Shown here: one piece after another, positions 8,706-18,179 of the stretch
Layout of the letters: each line of letters begins with the position of its first letter
How positions within the stretch are numbered: the stretch's first letter is position 1
Source of the DNA: Nostocoides sp. HKS02
GTDB taxonomy: Bacteria; Actinomycetota; Actinomycetes; Actinomycetales; Dermatophilaceae
Assembly: GCF_009707485.1 (NCBI RefSeq)
Contig: NZ_CP046121.1
Coordinates: 1,426,001-1,490,000, forward strand
Direction: 5' to 3'
Length of the DNA stretch: 64,000 nucleotides
Notes under the pieces: generated by a model
Told to the model about the DNA's origin: nothing
Seen by the model: only the letters and a program-made list of their open reading frames with translations
The model's database searches: none
Made by a program: the position numbers and the translations under genes

Positions 8706-9857
8706 GTGCACGAAAGGCATGGCGAAGAGGCCGGCGAACAGCTCGGCAGCGACCAGTTCACGAAGGACCAGTTCTCGAACGACCAGTTCTCGAACGACCA
8801 GTTCACCCCTGACCACCGTCAGGATCCCCGGCGGTCGCCGCGGCCCAGCGTCACACCCCCGTCCAAGGCGGACAGCCTGCTGTCGCTGCCGGCCGGCTCC
8901 CCCGCGTCGCTCGGACAGGTCACCGAGGTCGCCGGGCGGCTCGCGCGCGCCATGAACTCCGTCATCGAGGGCAAGCCCGACGTCGTCCACACCGCCATCA
9001 CCGTGCTGCTCGCCGAGGGCCACCTGCTCCTCGAGGACGTCCCAGGGGTCGGCAAGACGATGCTCGCCAAGACCTTGGCGCGCTCGATCGACTGCTCGGT
9101 GCGGCGCGTGCAGTTCACGCCCGACCTGCTGCCGAGCGACATCACCGGTGTGAGCGTGTTCAACCAGGACGTGCGCGACTTCGAGTTCCGGCCGGGCGCG
9201 ATCTTCGCCAACGTCGTCGTGGGTGACGAGATCAACCGGGCCTCGCCCAAGACCCAGTCCGCCCTGTTGGAGTCCATGGAGGAGGGTCAGGTCACCGTCG
9301 ACGGCCAGACCTACGACCTGCCCAAGCCGTTCATCGTCATGGCCACGCAGAACCCCATCGAGATGGAGGGCACCTACCCCCTGCCCGAGGCCCAGCGCGA
9401 CCGGTTCATGGCGCGCATCTCCCTCGGATACCCCTCCGCGCGGGCCGAGGTCGCGATGCTCGACTCGCACGGACAGGTGTCCCCGCTCGAGACCCTCTCC
9501 CCCGTGACCGACGCGGCCACGGTCACGGCCATGGTCCGGGCGGTCCGGTCAGTGTTCACCAGCGACGCGATCAAGCAGTACGTCGTCGACCTGTCCGGCG
9601 CCACCCGCGCGAGCACCGCCCTGCGCCTCGGCGCCTCGCCGCGGGCGACGCTCCACATGCTCAGGGCTGCCCGCGCCCACGCCGCCCTCGAGGGACGCGA
9701 CCACGTCCTGCCGGACGATGTCCAGGCGATCGTCCTGCCGGTCCTGGCCCACCGCATGATCCCCACCGGCGAGACCCAGCTGGCGAGGCGCAGCACGGGC
9801 GAGGTGCTGCAGGACCTCCTGAGACGGGTCCCGGTCCCGGCCTCCGGCCGCCGCTGA
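8706..9857 (+). CDS. MoxR family AAA+ ATPase
   Basis: MoxR ATPases act as chaperone-like partners for protein maturation and are typically encoded with DUF58 proteins, as here. The 383-residue product has an unusual N-terminal pentapeptide repeat (DQFxx, residues 16-35) and a Pro/Ser linker. The AAA core follows, with Walker A DVPGVGKT (111-118), Walker B VVVGDEINRA (about 171-179) and the ATQNPIEMEGTYPLPEAQ block. The GTG start at 8706 is supported by AAGGA five bases upstream. The DUF58 gene follows after 8 bases. Two putative MraZ boxes lie upstream. Confidence 0.92.
   Translation: MHERHGEEAGEQLGSDQFTKDQFSNDQFSNDQFTPDHRQDPRRSPRPSVTPPSKADSLLSLPAGSPASLGQVTEVAGRLARAMNSVIEGKPDVVHTAITVLLAEGHLLLEDVPGVGKTMLAKTLARSIDCSVRRVQFTPDLLPSDITGVSVFNQDVRDFEFRPGAIFANVVVGDEINRASPKTQSALLESMEEGQVTVDGQTYDLPKPFIVMATQNPIEMEGTYPLPEAQRDRFMARISLGYPSARAEVAMLDSHGQVSPLETLSPVTDAATVTAMVRAVRSVFTSDAIKQYVVDLSGATRASTALRLGASPRATLHMLRAARAHAALEGRDHVLPDDVQAIVLPVLAHRMIPTGETQLARRSTGEVLQDLLRRVPVPASGRR
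8751..8810 (+). repeat. 15-bp tandem repeat encoding DQFxx in MoxR N-terminus
   Basis: GACCAGTTC recurs at 8751, 8766, 8781 and 8796 with a 15-base period. It encodes four Asp-Gln-Phe-x-x units ahead of the AAA domain. The repeat keeps the frame, so copy number may vary between strains. Confidence 0.85.
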
Positions 9858-9865
9858 GGGGCACC

Positions 9866-11140
9866 GTGCGCAGGCTTCGCGACCTCCTCACCACCCGCGG
9901 CCGGGCGTTCGTCGCCGCGGGCATCACGCTGGTGCTGTGCGGGGTCGGGCTGGGGTTCACCGACCTCGTCCGGATCGGTGTGCTCCTGGTCGCCCTGCCC
10001 CTGCTCAGCGGAGTGCTCATGCGCCGCCACGACCTGCGCTTCTCCCTGGAGCGCACAGCCGTCCCGGGGCGCGTCCAGGTCGACGAACCCTGTGTCGTCA
10101 CCGTGGGCATCGAGAACGCCGGCGGGGCCGCAAGCCCCCTGCTCATGGCCGAGGAGCAGCTCGACTACGCCCTGGGCGACCGTCCTCGGTTTGTGGTGCC
10201 CCGCCTGCGCCGCGGCGACCGGCAGGAGGTGCACTACACCGTGCGATCGCACGTGCGGGGCCGGCACCGGCTCGGGCCGCTGGGCGTGCGCCTGCGGGAC
10301 CCGTTCGGCCTCAGTACCCGGGTCGCGGCGATCTCGGGCACCAGCGACGTACTCGTGCTGCCCCGCATCCTGCCGCTCGGCGGCGCCCGTCCGCCGGGCA
10401 GCGGGGTCGGAGCCGAGGGCGCCGTCCCGCACATGGTCGCCCTGCACGGTGAGGACGACGTCTCGATCCGGGCGTACCGCGATGGTGACGACCTGCGGCG
10501 CATCCACTGGCCGGCGACCGCCAAGACGGGTGCGCTCATGGTGCGCCAGGAGGACCGCCCGGCACGGCGCCGGGCCGCGATCGTCCTGGACTCCCGGGCC
10601 CGCGGTCACCACGGCACCGGCAGCTCCGGCTCCTTCGAGTGGGCCGTGACCGCGTGCGCGTCCGTGGCGGCGCACCTGCTCGAGCAGGGGTATGCCGTGC
10701 ACCTCGTGAGCGACGACACCGCCGACGACAGCCGGGCCGCCACGGCGATGGAGCTCGACCCCCTGCTCGACGTCCTCGCCATGGCCGAGACCGGCTCGGA
10801 CGACCAGTTCGCCGACGTCCTGCAGGCCGCCCACCCGGTGACGTCCTCGGGCGGCCTCGTGCTGGCGTTGGTCACCGAGCTCGACGAGGAGCTGGCCCGC
10901 CGCGTCGCGTCGCTGCGCCAGCCCGGAGGCACCGCGCTCGCCGTGGTCCTCGACCCCGACGGGTTCAGCGTGGCGCGCCGCCGGGTCGCGCGGCATACCG
11001 ACGAGCTCGCCTGCGTGCCGGTCCTGAGGGGCGCGGGGTGGGGCGTGACCGTCGTGGGGTCGCACGACGACTTCGCCACGGTCTGGACCGCCCTGTCCGG
11101 CAGCGGCAGCAGGGCAGGCCTCGAGGTGGGTGCACGGTGA
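9866..11140 (+). CDS. DUF58 domain-containing membrane protein
   Basis: The 424-residue protein begins with a basic stretch and two hydrophobic helices (about 13-55), followed by an Ig-like beta region. The DUF58 signature YRDGDDLRRIHWPATAKTG comes next, then a von Willebrand A-like C-terminal half. DUF58 proteins are commonly encoded between a MoxR ATPase and a transglutaminase-like membrane protein. A role in envelope protein maturation is inferred from that association only. The GTG start is 8 bases after moxR, and its stop overlaps the next start as GTGA. Confidence 0.9.
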   Translation: MRRLRDLLTTRGRAFVAAGITLVLCGVGLGFTDLVRIGVLLVALPLLSGVLMRRHDLRFSLERTAVPGRVQVDEPCVVTVGIENAGGAASPLLMAEEQLDYALGDRPRFVVPRLRRGDRQEVHYTVRSHVRGRHRLGPLGVRLRDPFGLSTRVAAISGTSDVLVLPRILPLGGARPPGSGVGAEGAVPHMVALHGEDDVSIRAYRDGDDLRRIHWPATAKTGALMVRQEDRPARRRAAIVLDSRARGHHGTGSSGSFEWAVTACASVAAHLLEQGYAVHLVSDDTADDSRAATAMELDPLLDVLAMAETGSDDQFADVLQAAHPVTSSGGLVLALVTELDEELARRVASLRQPGGTALAVVLDPDGFSVARRRVARHTDELACVPVLRGAGWGVTVVGSHDDFATVWTALSGSGSRAGLEVGAR

Positions 11141-13512
11141 GCAGGGCCCGCGTCCCCGAGTCACTCCTCGCGGCGGCCGCGACTGCCGTCGTCGCCTGGC
11201 CGCTGACCACGCTGTTCACCCCGTCGACGTGGATCCGTCCGACGATCGCCGTCATCGCGGTCGTCGCCGTGGTCGGCATGCTGGCCCGACTGGTCACCGG
11301 GAGTGCCGTGGTCGTGGCGCTGGCCCAGGCGGTGGGCGTCGTGCTCGCGACGAGCTGGATGCACGGCCGCGGTCACCTGTGGCACGGGCTGCCCACCATG
11401 GACCTGGTGTTCGCGTTCAACAACCTGCTCGTCGACGCGCGCGAGACCATCCAGAACTTTGCCGCCCCGGCGCCGACGACGCGAGGCATCATCCTCGGGG
11501 TCGGGCTCGCCATCGGGCTCGCCGGCATCCTCGTCGACCACCTCGCGGTGATGCGTCGCTCCCCCGCCATGGCAGGCCTCCCCCTGCTCACGGCGTTCCT
11601 CATCTCCGCCTCGAACAGCGGCGAGTCGCTCCACCCCATCTACTTTCTCGCGGCGGGCGGCGTGTGGCTGCTCCTGCTCGGTAGACAGGGTGTCGCGTCA
11701 CTGCGCCGGTGGAGCACGACGGTGCCCCTCAGCACGGCCGGCCGTCGCCGTTCCGACGACACCGACGGCACCTACGGGTATGCCGCGGTCGGCCGCACCC
11801 TTGCCGTGGCCGGCCTGCTCACCGCCGTCGTACTGCCAGTGGTCATCCCGCACTTCCCCACGCGTTACCTCATCGACGGACTCGGCCGGTCGGTGAATGC
11901 CACGGGTTTCAGTGACGGCCGGATCGGGCTGACGTCCACGCTCGACCTCGCCAAGAGCCTGGCCGACCCGTCGAAGGCGCCGGTGCTGTCGTACACCTCG
12001 AATGCCGCCTCGACGGCGCCGCTGCGCGTGGGTGTCCTGTCCACCTACGCCAACGGCACCTGGACACCCGAACGCGCCCGAGTCCGGTTCGACAGCCGCA
12101 CCACCGTGACGCCGCCGCCCGAGCTCGACCCGGCGGTGCCCCGCGAGACCTATCGCATCGCGGTCGAGGACTCCCGCATCGAGGCACCGCAGGTCGCGGC
12201 ACCGACCCCGCTGGTCGCCGCCGATCTCGATGGGGTCGCCTGGGGCGTGGACCGCACCACCTCGGTCGTGGAGGTGGCCCGCTCGGCGACGTCCTACTCC
12301 TTCAGCTACCTGTCCCTGCACCCGTCCGAGGCCACGCTCGACCAGCCCCGGATCGCACCGCAGTCCCGAGCCGGGAGCGACCTCGCGGTCGACCCCGCCT
12401 CCGAGCGTCTGGTGGGCCGCCTGGTCGACCAGCTCGTCCCTGCGTCGGCGTCCCGCATCGACGCGGCCCGGGCGATCCAGAGGTACCTGCGCACCGATGG
12501 CGGCTTCGCCTACTCCCTCAAGCTGCCGCAGTCGTTCCGCAACGCCAAGGGTCAGGTCGAGCACCCCGACCCCATCTCGCTGTTCCTGCAGACCAAGGTC
12601 GGCTACTGCGTGCAGTTCGCCACAGCCATGGTGATGATGGCCCGCGAGAGCGGGATCCCAGCCCGCATGGCGATCGGCTTCCTGCCGGGCGCCCTCAGCC
12701 AGGGCACCTACACCGTCCGGGCCTCGGATGCGCACGCGTGGCCGGAGCTCTACTTCGAGGGTGTGGGCTGGCTCCGGTTCGAGCCGACGCCGGCGAGCAG
12801 CCAGAGCACCGTCGCCCCGGCTTACTCCCTGCCCCCGACCCTCCCCGGCGCGCCGACGCCGTCGTCCACCGCGACCGCCGGCGGCGGGTCGACCGCGAAG
12901 CCGACGGGGCCGAGCAACCGCGGCGAGCTGGGCACCGTGGACAGCACGACCGGCAGCAGCGCGAGCGGACTCGCCGGATGGCTCGGACCGTGGGCAGGAA
13001 CGGGAGTGGCGGGGCTGCTCATCGCCCTCCTGGTCGGCCTGCTCGGGGCGCTGGCGGTACCCCTCGCGGCGCGCAGCCGGCTCCGGCGCCGGCTCCGGCA
13101 CGCCACCGACGAAGCCAGCCGGGTCGAGGTCGAGTGGCAGGCGATGGTCGAGCGGATCGGCGACCTCGGCGTGGTCCCGCCCCGGGGAAGCACGCCGCGC
13201 CAGGTCGGCCGCTACTACCGGCACGAGGCCTACCTCGAGGGTGCGGAGTCCCAGGCGCTGCAGCGCGTCGTCGACGGCGTCGAGCGCTCCCGGTACGCCC
13301 CGCCCGGCACCACGATCACGGACATCCGCGCCGACACCCACGAGGTGATGAAGGCGGTGTCGGGGGTGCGTCGCCGCAAGGACCGGTTGCGGGCGGCTCT
13401 GTGGCCCACCGACGGCCTCACCGAGTGGCAGGAGCGTCGGGACCGCTTCGCCAGGGTGATCCGTATGCCGTGGGAGCGCCTGAGCAGCTGGCGCAGCGAC
13501 AGCCGCCGCTGA
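11137..13512 (+). CDS. TgpA-like membrane protein with transglutaminase core and DUF4129-like tail
   Basis: This is a 791-residue integral membrane protein. An N-terminal bundle of about five or six helices (DUF3488/TgpA type) is followed by an extracytoplasmic transglutaminase-like domain with GYC (catalytic Cys491) and DAHAW (His533), ending WLRFEPTP. A Ser/Thr/Gly linker, another helix (about 610-640) and a cytoplasmic DUF4129-like tail follow. A longer open frame exists upstream, but the GTG at 11137 overlaps the DUF58 stop as GTGA and begins the hydrophobic region, so it is the likely start. It ends the MoxR-DUF58-TgpA operon. Substrate unknown. Confidence 0.9.
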   Translation: MSRARVPESLLAAAATAVVAWPLTTLFTPSTWIRPTIAVIAVVAVVGMLARLVTGSAVVVALAQAVGVVLATSWMHGRGHLWHGLPTMDLVFAFNNLLVDARETIQNFAAPAPTTRGIILGVGLAIGLAGILVDHLAVMRRSPAMAGLPLLTAFLISASNSGESLHPIYFLAAGGVWLLLLGRQGVASLRRWSTTVPLSTAGRRRSDDTDGTYGYAAVGRTLAVAGLLTAVVLPVVIPHFPTRYLIDGLGRSVNATGFSDGRIGLTSTLDLAKSLADPSKAPVLSYTSNAASTAPLRVGVLSTYANGTWTPERARVRFDSRTTVTPPPELDPAVPRETYRIAVEDSRIEAPQVAAPTPLVAADLDGVAWGVDRTTSVVEVARSATSYSFSYLSLHPSEATLDQPRIAPQSRAGSDLAVDPASERLVGRLVDQLVPASASRIDAARAIQRYLRTDGGFAYSLKLPQSFRNAKGQVEHPDPISLFLQTKVGYCVQFATAMVMMARESGIPARMAIGFLPGALSQGTYTVRASDAHAWPELYFEGVGWLRFEPTPASSQSTVAPAYSLPPTLPGAPTPSSTATAGGGSTAKPTGPSNRGELGTVDSTTGSSASGLAGWLGPWAGTGVAGLLIALLVGLLGALAVPLAARSRLRRRLRHATDEASRVEVEWQAMVERIGDLGVVPPRGSTPRQVGRYYRHEAYLEGAESQALQRVVDGVERSRYAPPGTTITDIRADTHEVMKAVSGVRRRKDRLRAALWPTDGLTEWQERRDRFARVIRMPWERLSSWRSDSRR

Positions 13513-13621
13513 TCGCGTCGGGCCCGGTCGCTTGGGGCCCGGTCGAAACCTGAAGGACTCCTGAGCGCCGTTGCCCCGCGCGGCCACCACGAAGGGGCCC
13601 GTGGGGCCGCAGACTCACTGC

Positions 13622-14536
13622 ATGTCCGAGGTCACCCGGCGTTCCGTGCTCACGTGGGGGGCCGCTGTCACGGCCGGGCTCGTGTCGTCCTGCGCCGCAC
13701 CATCGCCTCACCCCGTCGGCGTCACCGCGGCGGCCGCCCCGACCGACGCCGGCCCGGTGCGGATGGCATCGGGTGCCCCCTTGACGGCCCCTTTGACAGC
13801 CCGCGCGACGGCCGGACTGACGCGGGCCGAGGTGATCCACACGTACGACCGAATGGTCCCGACGAGCTGGGGACCCGATGCGGCGGGCACCATCACGTCC
13901 CTGGGGACCTCGGACCCGGTCGTGGCCCTGACCTTCGACGCCTGCGGCGGCCCCACCCCGCGAAGTGCGGGCTGCGGCTACGACCGGGCTCTCATCGGCC
14001 TGCTGCGCCGGTACGAGGCTCGGGCGACGCTCTTCCTGAACGCGCGGTGGATCGCGGCGAACCCCGCGGTGGCGGATGAGCTGGCCCACGACCCCCTCTT
14101 CGAGATCGGCAACCACGGCACCCGACATCGGCCCCTGTCGGTGACCGGGCGGTCCGCCTACGGCGAGAAGGGCACCCGGTCAGTGGCGGAGGCCTACGAC
14201 GAGGTCGCCGGCAACCACGAGATCCTCACCGGCCTGCTCGGCCACCCACCGCGGTTCTTCCGTTCGGGCACCGCGTGCTGCGATGACGTCGCCGTCCGGA
14301 TCGCGGGCGAGCTGGGCGAACGGGTGGTCAGCTTCACGGTCAACGGCGACGGAGGCGCGACATTCACCGCGCCACAGGTGGCGACGGCGCTGCACAGGGC
14401 GAGGGGTGGGGAGATCGTCATCAGCCACCTGAACCGGCCGACCCACCAGACGGGGCCGGGATATGCCCTCGGACTGCCGCGCCTGCTCGAGCGCGGCCTG
14501 CGGACCGTCACCCTCAGCGAGTACCTCACGGCATGA
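13622..14536 (+). CDS. Polysaccharide deacetylase family lipoprotein (Tat exported)
   Basis: This 304-residue enzyme of the NodB/CE4 family presumably removes acetyl groups from a wall or surface glycan outside the cell. The N-terminus has a twin-arginine motif (TRRSVLTW), a hydrophobic stretch and a lipobox ending SSC (about residue 21), so it should be Tat-exported and lipid-anchored. NodB motifs include TFDACGG (metal/catalytic Asp) and NHGTRH (metal-binding His pair). The motif-1 variant FDACGG replaces the usual FDDG and is seen in a subfamily. It lies 109 bases after the transglutaminase gene on the same strand, with its own start context. Confidence 0.88.
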   Translation: MSEVTRRSVLTWGAAVTAGLVSSCAAPSPHPVGVTAAAAPTDAGPVRMASGAPLTAPLTARATAGLTRAEVIHTYDRMVPTSWGPDAAGTITSLGTSDPVVALTFDACGGPTPRSAGCGYDRALIGLLRRYEARATLFLNARWIAANPAVADELAHDPLFEIGNHGTRHRPLSVTGRSAYGEKGTRSVAEAYDEVAGNHEILTGLLGHPPRFFRSGTACCDDVAVRIAGELGERVVSFTVNGDGGATFTAPQVATALHRARGGEIVISHLNRPTHQTGPGYALGLPRLLERGLRTVTLSEYLTA

Positions 14537-14631
14537 CCCCGACTGCCGAGCCCGCTGTTGGGGGCCGATGACCAGGCCCCCAAATCCTCGGACCATCCCC
14601 CGAACAGAGGAGGCAGAGGTACGCTCGCCGC

Positions 14632-16182
14632 GTGACAATAGGGGATGTGCCGGGCGAAATGACCACACTCCTCCTCGGCGCCCAAGGTGGCGATGAGGAG
14701 TGCTTCGCCTGCCTGTACGCCCTGACCAACCCGGTCCTGGTGCGCTACCTGCGCGTGGTCTCCGACGCCGATCCGGCCGCGTTGGCCCGCTCGACCTGGC
14801 CCACGCTGCTCGACCGCATGGCGGTTTGTGTCGCCGACGATGACGACGACTGGCTCGAGCTCGCGGTCAGCACGGCGCGACAGAGCGCGCTCGCGTCGGC
14901 GGCCGTGGGCGCCGACGCCACGCCAGCGCTGGGCAGCGTCGGCGCTGCTCGTACCGCGACCTCTCCCGGGTCGGACGCGGCCGACGACCCGGCCGTCGAC
15001 CCGGTCGATGACCCGGTCGACGCTGCGGTGGCCGTTCTGCGGACGTGTGAGCCGGCCGTGGCCGAGGTGCTCGCGATGGGTTTGACCGCCGGGCTCGGAA
15101 AGGACTCGATCGCCCGGATCACCGGTCACGAGCCGACCGACGTGCTCGCGCTCGTGCGAGCCGGCGAGGACCGGCTCGCCATGCCGCTCGAGAGCCTCGT
15201 CGCGGCGATGCAGGCACGCGGCAGCAGCGCCGAGGTGGACGACCTGCCCGCGATTTTGCCGCTGTTCGCAGCACAGTCCCAGTCGCCACTATCGGCCGTC
15301 GCCGATCCCGCCCCCGAGCTGGCCACTGCCGCGTCGGCGGGCACGGCCACGGTCGTCAACCTGCTCACCTGGCACTCCCCTACGCAGGCTGCCGCGGTGG
15401 TGCCGGCCGGAGGTGCCATCGCCGCGATGTCTCCCCGATGGGCTCGGGTCGGTGTCGGCGCGGCTGTCTGGACCCTTGGCGTGGGCGGTGTCGCGGCAGC
15501 CGCGGCCATGATCGGCGTCATCCCCGCGGCCATCCACGGCCTCTTCGGCGACGGGGGCAACGGCGCCGTCGTGGCCTCGCATGGCCCGATTCGCCCCGGC
15601 GGGGTGCCCTCCCCATCTGCCGGCGGTCCCGGAACGACCCCCCTGACCACGCCCCCACCGTCTACCGGGCAGTCGGGGCAGTCGGGGCAGTCGGGGCAGC
15701 CGGGCCAGCAGGGCTCGCAGGGTCAGGTCGGGCTCGCGACGCCCGTGAGCGCATCCCCCAGTGGTGACGGTGTCGTCGTCTCCGCCGCGACGATCGGCTT
15801 CGGAACCTCGACGCAGCTCGTGGTGGCGCCGGCCGTGCTGACCGTCTCGCCGTCGGGGTCACCAGTGACCACGCCGAGCGCACTCGGCGGCAGTTCGCCG
15901 ACCTCGATCCCGAAGCCGCCGAGCCCGGGCACCGTCACCCCATCCGGCGTGGTTGCCGGCACCGGCACCGCCCACGCGTCCGGAAAGCGACATCTCAAGC
16001 ACACCACTGGGCTGGCCAAGGGCCGGTCCAAGACCGCTCAGCCCGCCGCGAAGACCCTGGCGGCTGCTCGTGCCCACGCTCAGAAGGCCGCCGCCGCCAA
16101 GGCCAAGGCCAAGGCCGCCAAGGCCAAGGCGGCTGGCAAGGCCGCGACCGCTCAGGTGAGGACGGCCAGGTCCCGCGCCTGA
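14632..16182 (+). CDS. ECF-sigma-like protein fused to a membrane helix and low-complexity tail (paralogue 1)
   Basis: Residues about 10-75 and 132-185 resemble sigma region 2 and the region-4 helix-turn-helix of ECF sigma factors (LLLGAQGGDEECF..., GLGKDSIARITGHEPTDV), but both are divergent. A single predicted helix at 272-294 follows, then about 220 residues rich in Gly/Ser/Pro/Thr with a GQS repeat, ending in a Lys/Ala-rich stretch. The same architecture recurs at 36809-38269. The GTG start at 14632 is plausible; an upstream AGAGG is present, though the spacing is long. It may be a membrane-tethered regulator or a sigma domain turned to another use. Sigma activity is unproven. Confidence 0.75.
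   Translation: MTIGDVPGEMTTLLLGAQGGDEECFACLYALTNPVLVRYLRVVSDADPAALARSTWPTLLDRMAVCVADDDDDWLELAVSTARQSALASAAVGADATPALGSVGAARTATSPGSDAADDPAVDPVDDPVDAAVAVLRTCEPAVAEVLAMGLTAGLGKDSIARITGHEPTDVLALVRAGEDRLAMPLESLVAAMQARGSSAEVDDLPAILPLFAAQSQSPLSAVADPAPELATAASAGTATVVNLLTWHSPTQAAAVVPAGGAIAAMSPRWARVGVGAAVWTLGVGGVAAAAAMIGVIPAAIHGLFGDGGNGAVVASHGPIRPGGVPSPSAGGPGTTPLTTPPPSTGQSGQSGQSGQPGQQGSQGQVGLATPVSASPSGDGVVVSAATIGFGTSTQLVVAPAVLTVSPSGSPVTTPSALGGSSPTSIPKPPSPGTVTPSGVVAGTGTAHASGKRHLKHTTGLAKGRSKTAQPAAKTLAAARAHAQKAAAAKAKAKAAKAKAAGKAATAQVRTARSRA
15667..15702 (+). repeat. 9-bp tandem repeat encoding Gly-Gln-Ser
   Basis: GGGCAGTCG occurs three times in a row from 15667, followed by the one-base variant GGGCAGCCG (15694-15702). 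It encodes the GQS repeat in the tail of the sigma-like membrane protein. Confidence 0.85.
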
Positions 16183-16204
16183 GCGACCGCAGTCCAGGAC
16201 GCTC

Positions 16205-16275
16205 AGACGAGGTACATCAGCACGAGGTACATCAGCTCAGACGAGGTACCTCGGACGAGGTACCTCAGTCGAGGT
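16205..16275. repeat. Imperfect tandem repeat of ACGAGGTACNTC at the rpoD 3' end
   Basis: About five units of 14-18 bases built on GACGAGGTACATCAG or GACGAGGTACCTCGG lie between the sigma-like gene and rpoD and run into the last rpoD codons (Tyr-Leu-Asp, stop). Several units contain the palindrome GAGGTACCTC. The array looks like local duplication of the rpoD end. Its palindromes could help terminate the two converging transcripts, but there is no U-run. Confidence 0.75.
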
Positions 16276-17920
16276 AGTCGCGCAGCACCTGAGAGCGGGA
16301 CGGGTGGCGCAGCTTGCTCATCGTCTTGGACTCGATCTGGCGGATCCGCTCGCGGGTCACGCCGTAGACCTTGCCGATCTCGTCGAGCGTCTTCGGCTGA
16401 CCGTCGGTGAGCCCGAAGCGCATGGACACGACGCCGGCCTCTCGCTCGGAAAGCGTGTCGAGCACGGAGTGCAGCTGCTCCTGCAGGAGCGTGAAGCTCA
16501 CGGCATCGGCCGGCACGACCGCCTCGGAGTCCTCGATGAGGTCGCCGAACTCGCTGTCGCCGTCCTCGCCGAGCGGGGTGTGCAGGGAGATCGGCTCGCG
16601 ACCGTACTTCTGGACCTCGACGACCTTCTCCGGGGTCATGTCGAGCTCCTTGGCGAGCTCCTCCGGGGTGGGCTCGCGCCCAAGGTCCTGGAGCATCTGG
16701 CGCTGCACACGGGCCAGCTTGTTGATGACCTCGACCATGTGCACCGGGATGCGGATCGTGCGGGCCTGGTCGGCCATGGCCCGGGTGATCGCCTGACGGA
16801 TCCACCACGTGGCATACGTCGAGAACTTGTAGCCCTTGGTGTAGTCGAACTTCTCGACCGCCCGGATCAGGCCGAGGTTGCCCTCCTGGATGAGGTCGAG
16901 GAAGAGCATGCCGCGACCGGTGTAGCGCTTGGCCAGTGACACGACGAGGCGCAGGTTGGCCTCGAGCAGGTGGTTCTTGGCCTTCTTGCCGTCCTGGGCG
17001 ATCCACCAGAGCTCGCGCTTGAGCTTCATGTCGATCTTGTCGCCGGAGTTGAGACGCTCCTCGGCGAACAGGCCGGCCTCGATCCGCTTGGCGAGCTCGA
17101 CCTCCTGCTCGGCATTGAGGAGGGCGACCTTGCCGATCTGCTTGAGGTAGTCCTTGACCGGGTCGGCGGTGGCGCCCGCGGTGACGACCTGCTGGACCGG
17201 GGCGTCCTCCTCGTCGTCATCGCGCAGAACGAAGCCGGAGCCCTCGTCCTCGTCCTCGTCGGGCTTCTTGTCCTCGGCCTCGCTGCTCTCGACGTCGACC
17301 TCTTCGAGCTCGGCCTCGACCACGTCAGCCGGCTCGGTCTCGACCGCCTCGTCCTCAGCCGGGGTGGCGGCGCTGGCGCCATCGCTGGAGGCGGCGGCCT
17401 TCTTGGTGGTGGCCTTGGCAGTCGCCTTTTTGGCGGGGGCCCCACCGGACGCGCCAGCCGCGGCACTGGCCGCGGTCTTGGTGGTCGCGGCCTTCTTTGC
17501 GACGGTCTTCGTGGCCGTCTTCGTCGCCGACGGGCTGGCCGTGGCGGTCTTGGCTGCCGCTGCGCTCGTCGCCTTGGCCGCAGGCTTGGCGGCGGCCTTG
17601 GTCGCCGTCTTCGGCGCAGCCTTCTTGGCCGAGGCGGTCGCGGTCTTGCGGGTCGCCGTGGCGGCGACCGCGCGGGTGGCCGTGACCGCGTCGAGGGTGA
17701 CCGTGATGCCCTGCTCGTCGAGCGAGCGCAGGACTGCCTTCATCCGCTTGGGCGCGACCTCGGCACCCTCGAGCGCAGACCTCAATGAGGCACTGTCGAC
17801 CGAACCATTGGTCCGGCCTTGCTTCAGCAGCTTCTGCAGGGCGGGGTGGCTGAACTCCTGCGGGAGCGACGATGAGGCCGCCCCCTGGGGGCTCGCAGCC
17901 TTCTTTGACACGGGCGACAC
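16265..17920 (-). CDS. rpoD: RNA polymerase principal sigma factor (SigA/HrdB/RpoD)
   Basis: This is the housekeeping sigma factor. The 551-residue form begins [10 protein letters not shown] and has a Lys/Ala/Thr-rich N-terminal extension (to about residue 205) and an acidic stretch. Region 1.2 ([13 protein letters not shown]), region 2 ([31 protein letters not shown]), region 3 and region 4.2 ([19 protein letters not shown]) follow. The GTG at 17920 is chosen over upstream starts because GAAAGG lies about six bases before it. The extended N-terminus is typical of actinobacterial principal sigma factors. It converges with the sigma-like gene at 14632. Confidence 0.97.
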   Translation of the reverse strand: MSPVSKKAASPQGAASSSLPQEFSHPALQKLLKQGRTNGSVDSASLRSALEGAEVAPKRMKAVLRSLDEQGITVTLDAVTATRAVAATATRKTATASAKKAAPKTATKAAAKPAAKATSAAAAKTATASPSATKTATKTVAKKAATTKTAASAAAGASGGAPAKKATAKATTKKAAASSDGASAATPAEDEAVETEPADVVEAELEEVDVESSEAEDKKPDEDEDEGSGFVLRDDDEEDAPVQQVVTAGATADPVKDYLKQIGKVALLNAEQEVELAKRIEAGLFAEERLNSGDKIDMKLKRELWWIAQDGKKAKNHLLEANLRLVVSLAKRYTGRGMLFLDLIQEGNLGLIRAVEKFDYTKGYKFSTYATWWIRQAITRAMADQARTIRIPVHMVEVINKLARVQRQMLQDLGREPTPEELAKELDMTPEKVVEVQKYGREPISLHTPLGEDGDSEFGDLIEDSEAVVPADAVSFTLLQEQLHSVLDTLSEREAGVVSMRFGLTDGQPKTLDEIGKVYGVTRERIRQIESKTMSKLRHPSRSQVLRDYLD

Positions 17921-18179
17921 GGATGACCTTTCGTCGCGGACTCGCGGCACAGCACATGCCGTCATGGGCATGCGGAGGGGATGCCTATGACAACACCAGC
18001 GGGGGCGGAAGTATTCACGAGGGCAGTGGGGCGAGGCGCCCTTTGGGACCTCGTGACAGACATTGTAAAACGAGATGCCCCGAGAACCCGCATCGGCTGC
18101 CGTTTCGACGCCGGTCCCGTGCCGATGAGCCCCGCAGGCCAGCGGTGATGGGGCCATGCAGAGTGCGGAGCCGTGGTAC
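17921..18179 (-). promoter_or_regulatory. Leader/promoter region of rpoD
   Basis: This 259-base space between uspA and rpoD should carry the rpoD promoter. On the minus strand TACAAT (plus-strand 18062-18067) is a good -10 hexamer about 140 bases upstream of the start. I see no clear -35 at 16-18 bases. No coding sequence is convincing here. Confidence 0.35.

Noticed and set aside
10639-11136. N-terminal extension of the transglutaminase frame
   Set aside because: It lies wholly inside the DUF58 gene in another frame, with an Arg-rich nonsense product. The GTG at 11137 overlapping the DUF58 stop is a better start.
17921-18157. Extended N-terminus of RpoD from an upstream start
   Set aside because: The upstream sequence has no family similarity and includes a probable promoter. 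GAAAGG precedes the GTG at 17920.
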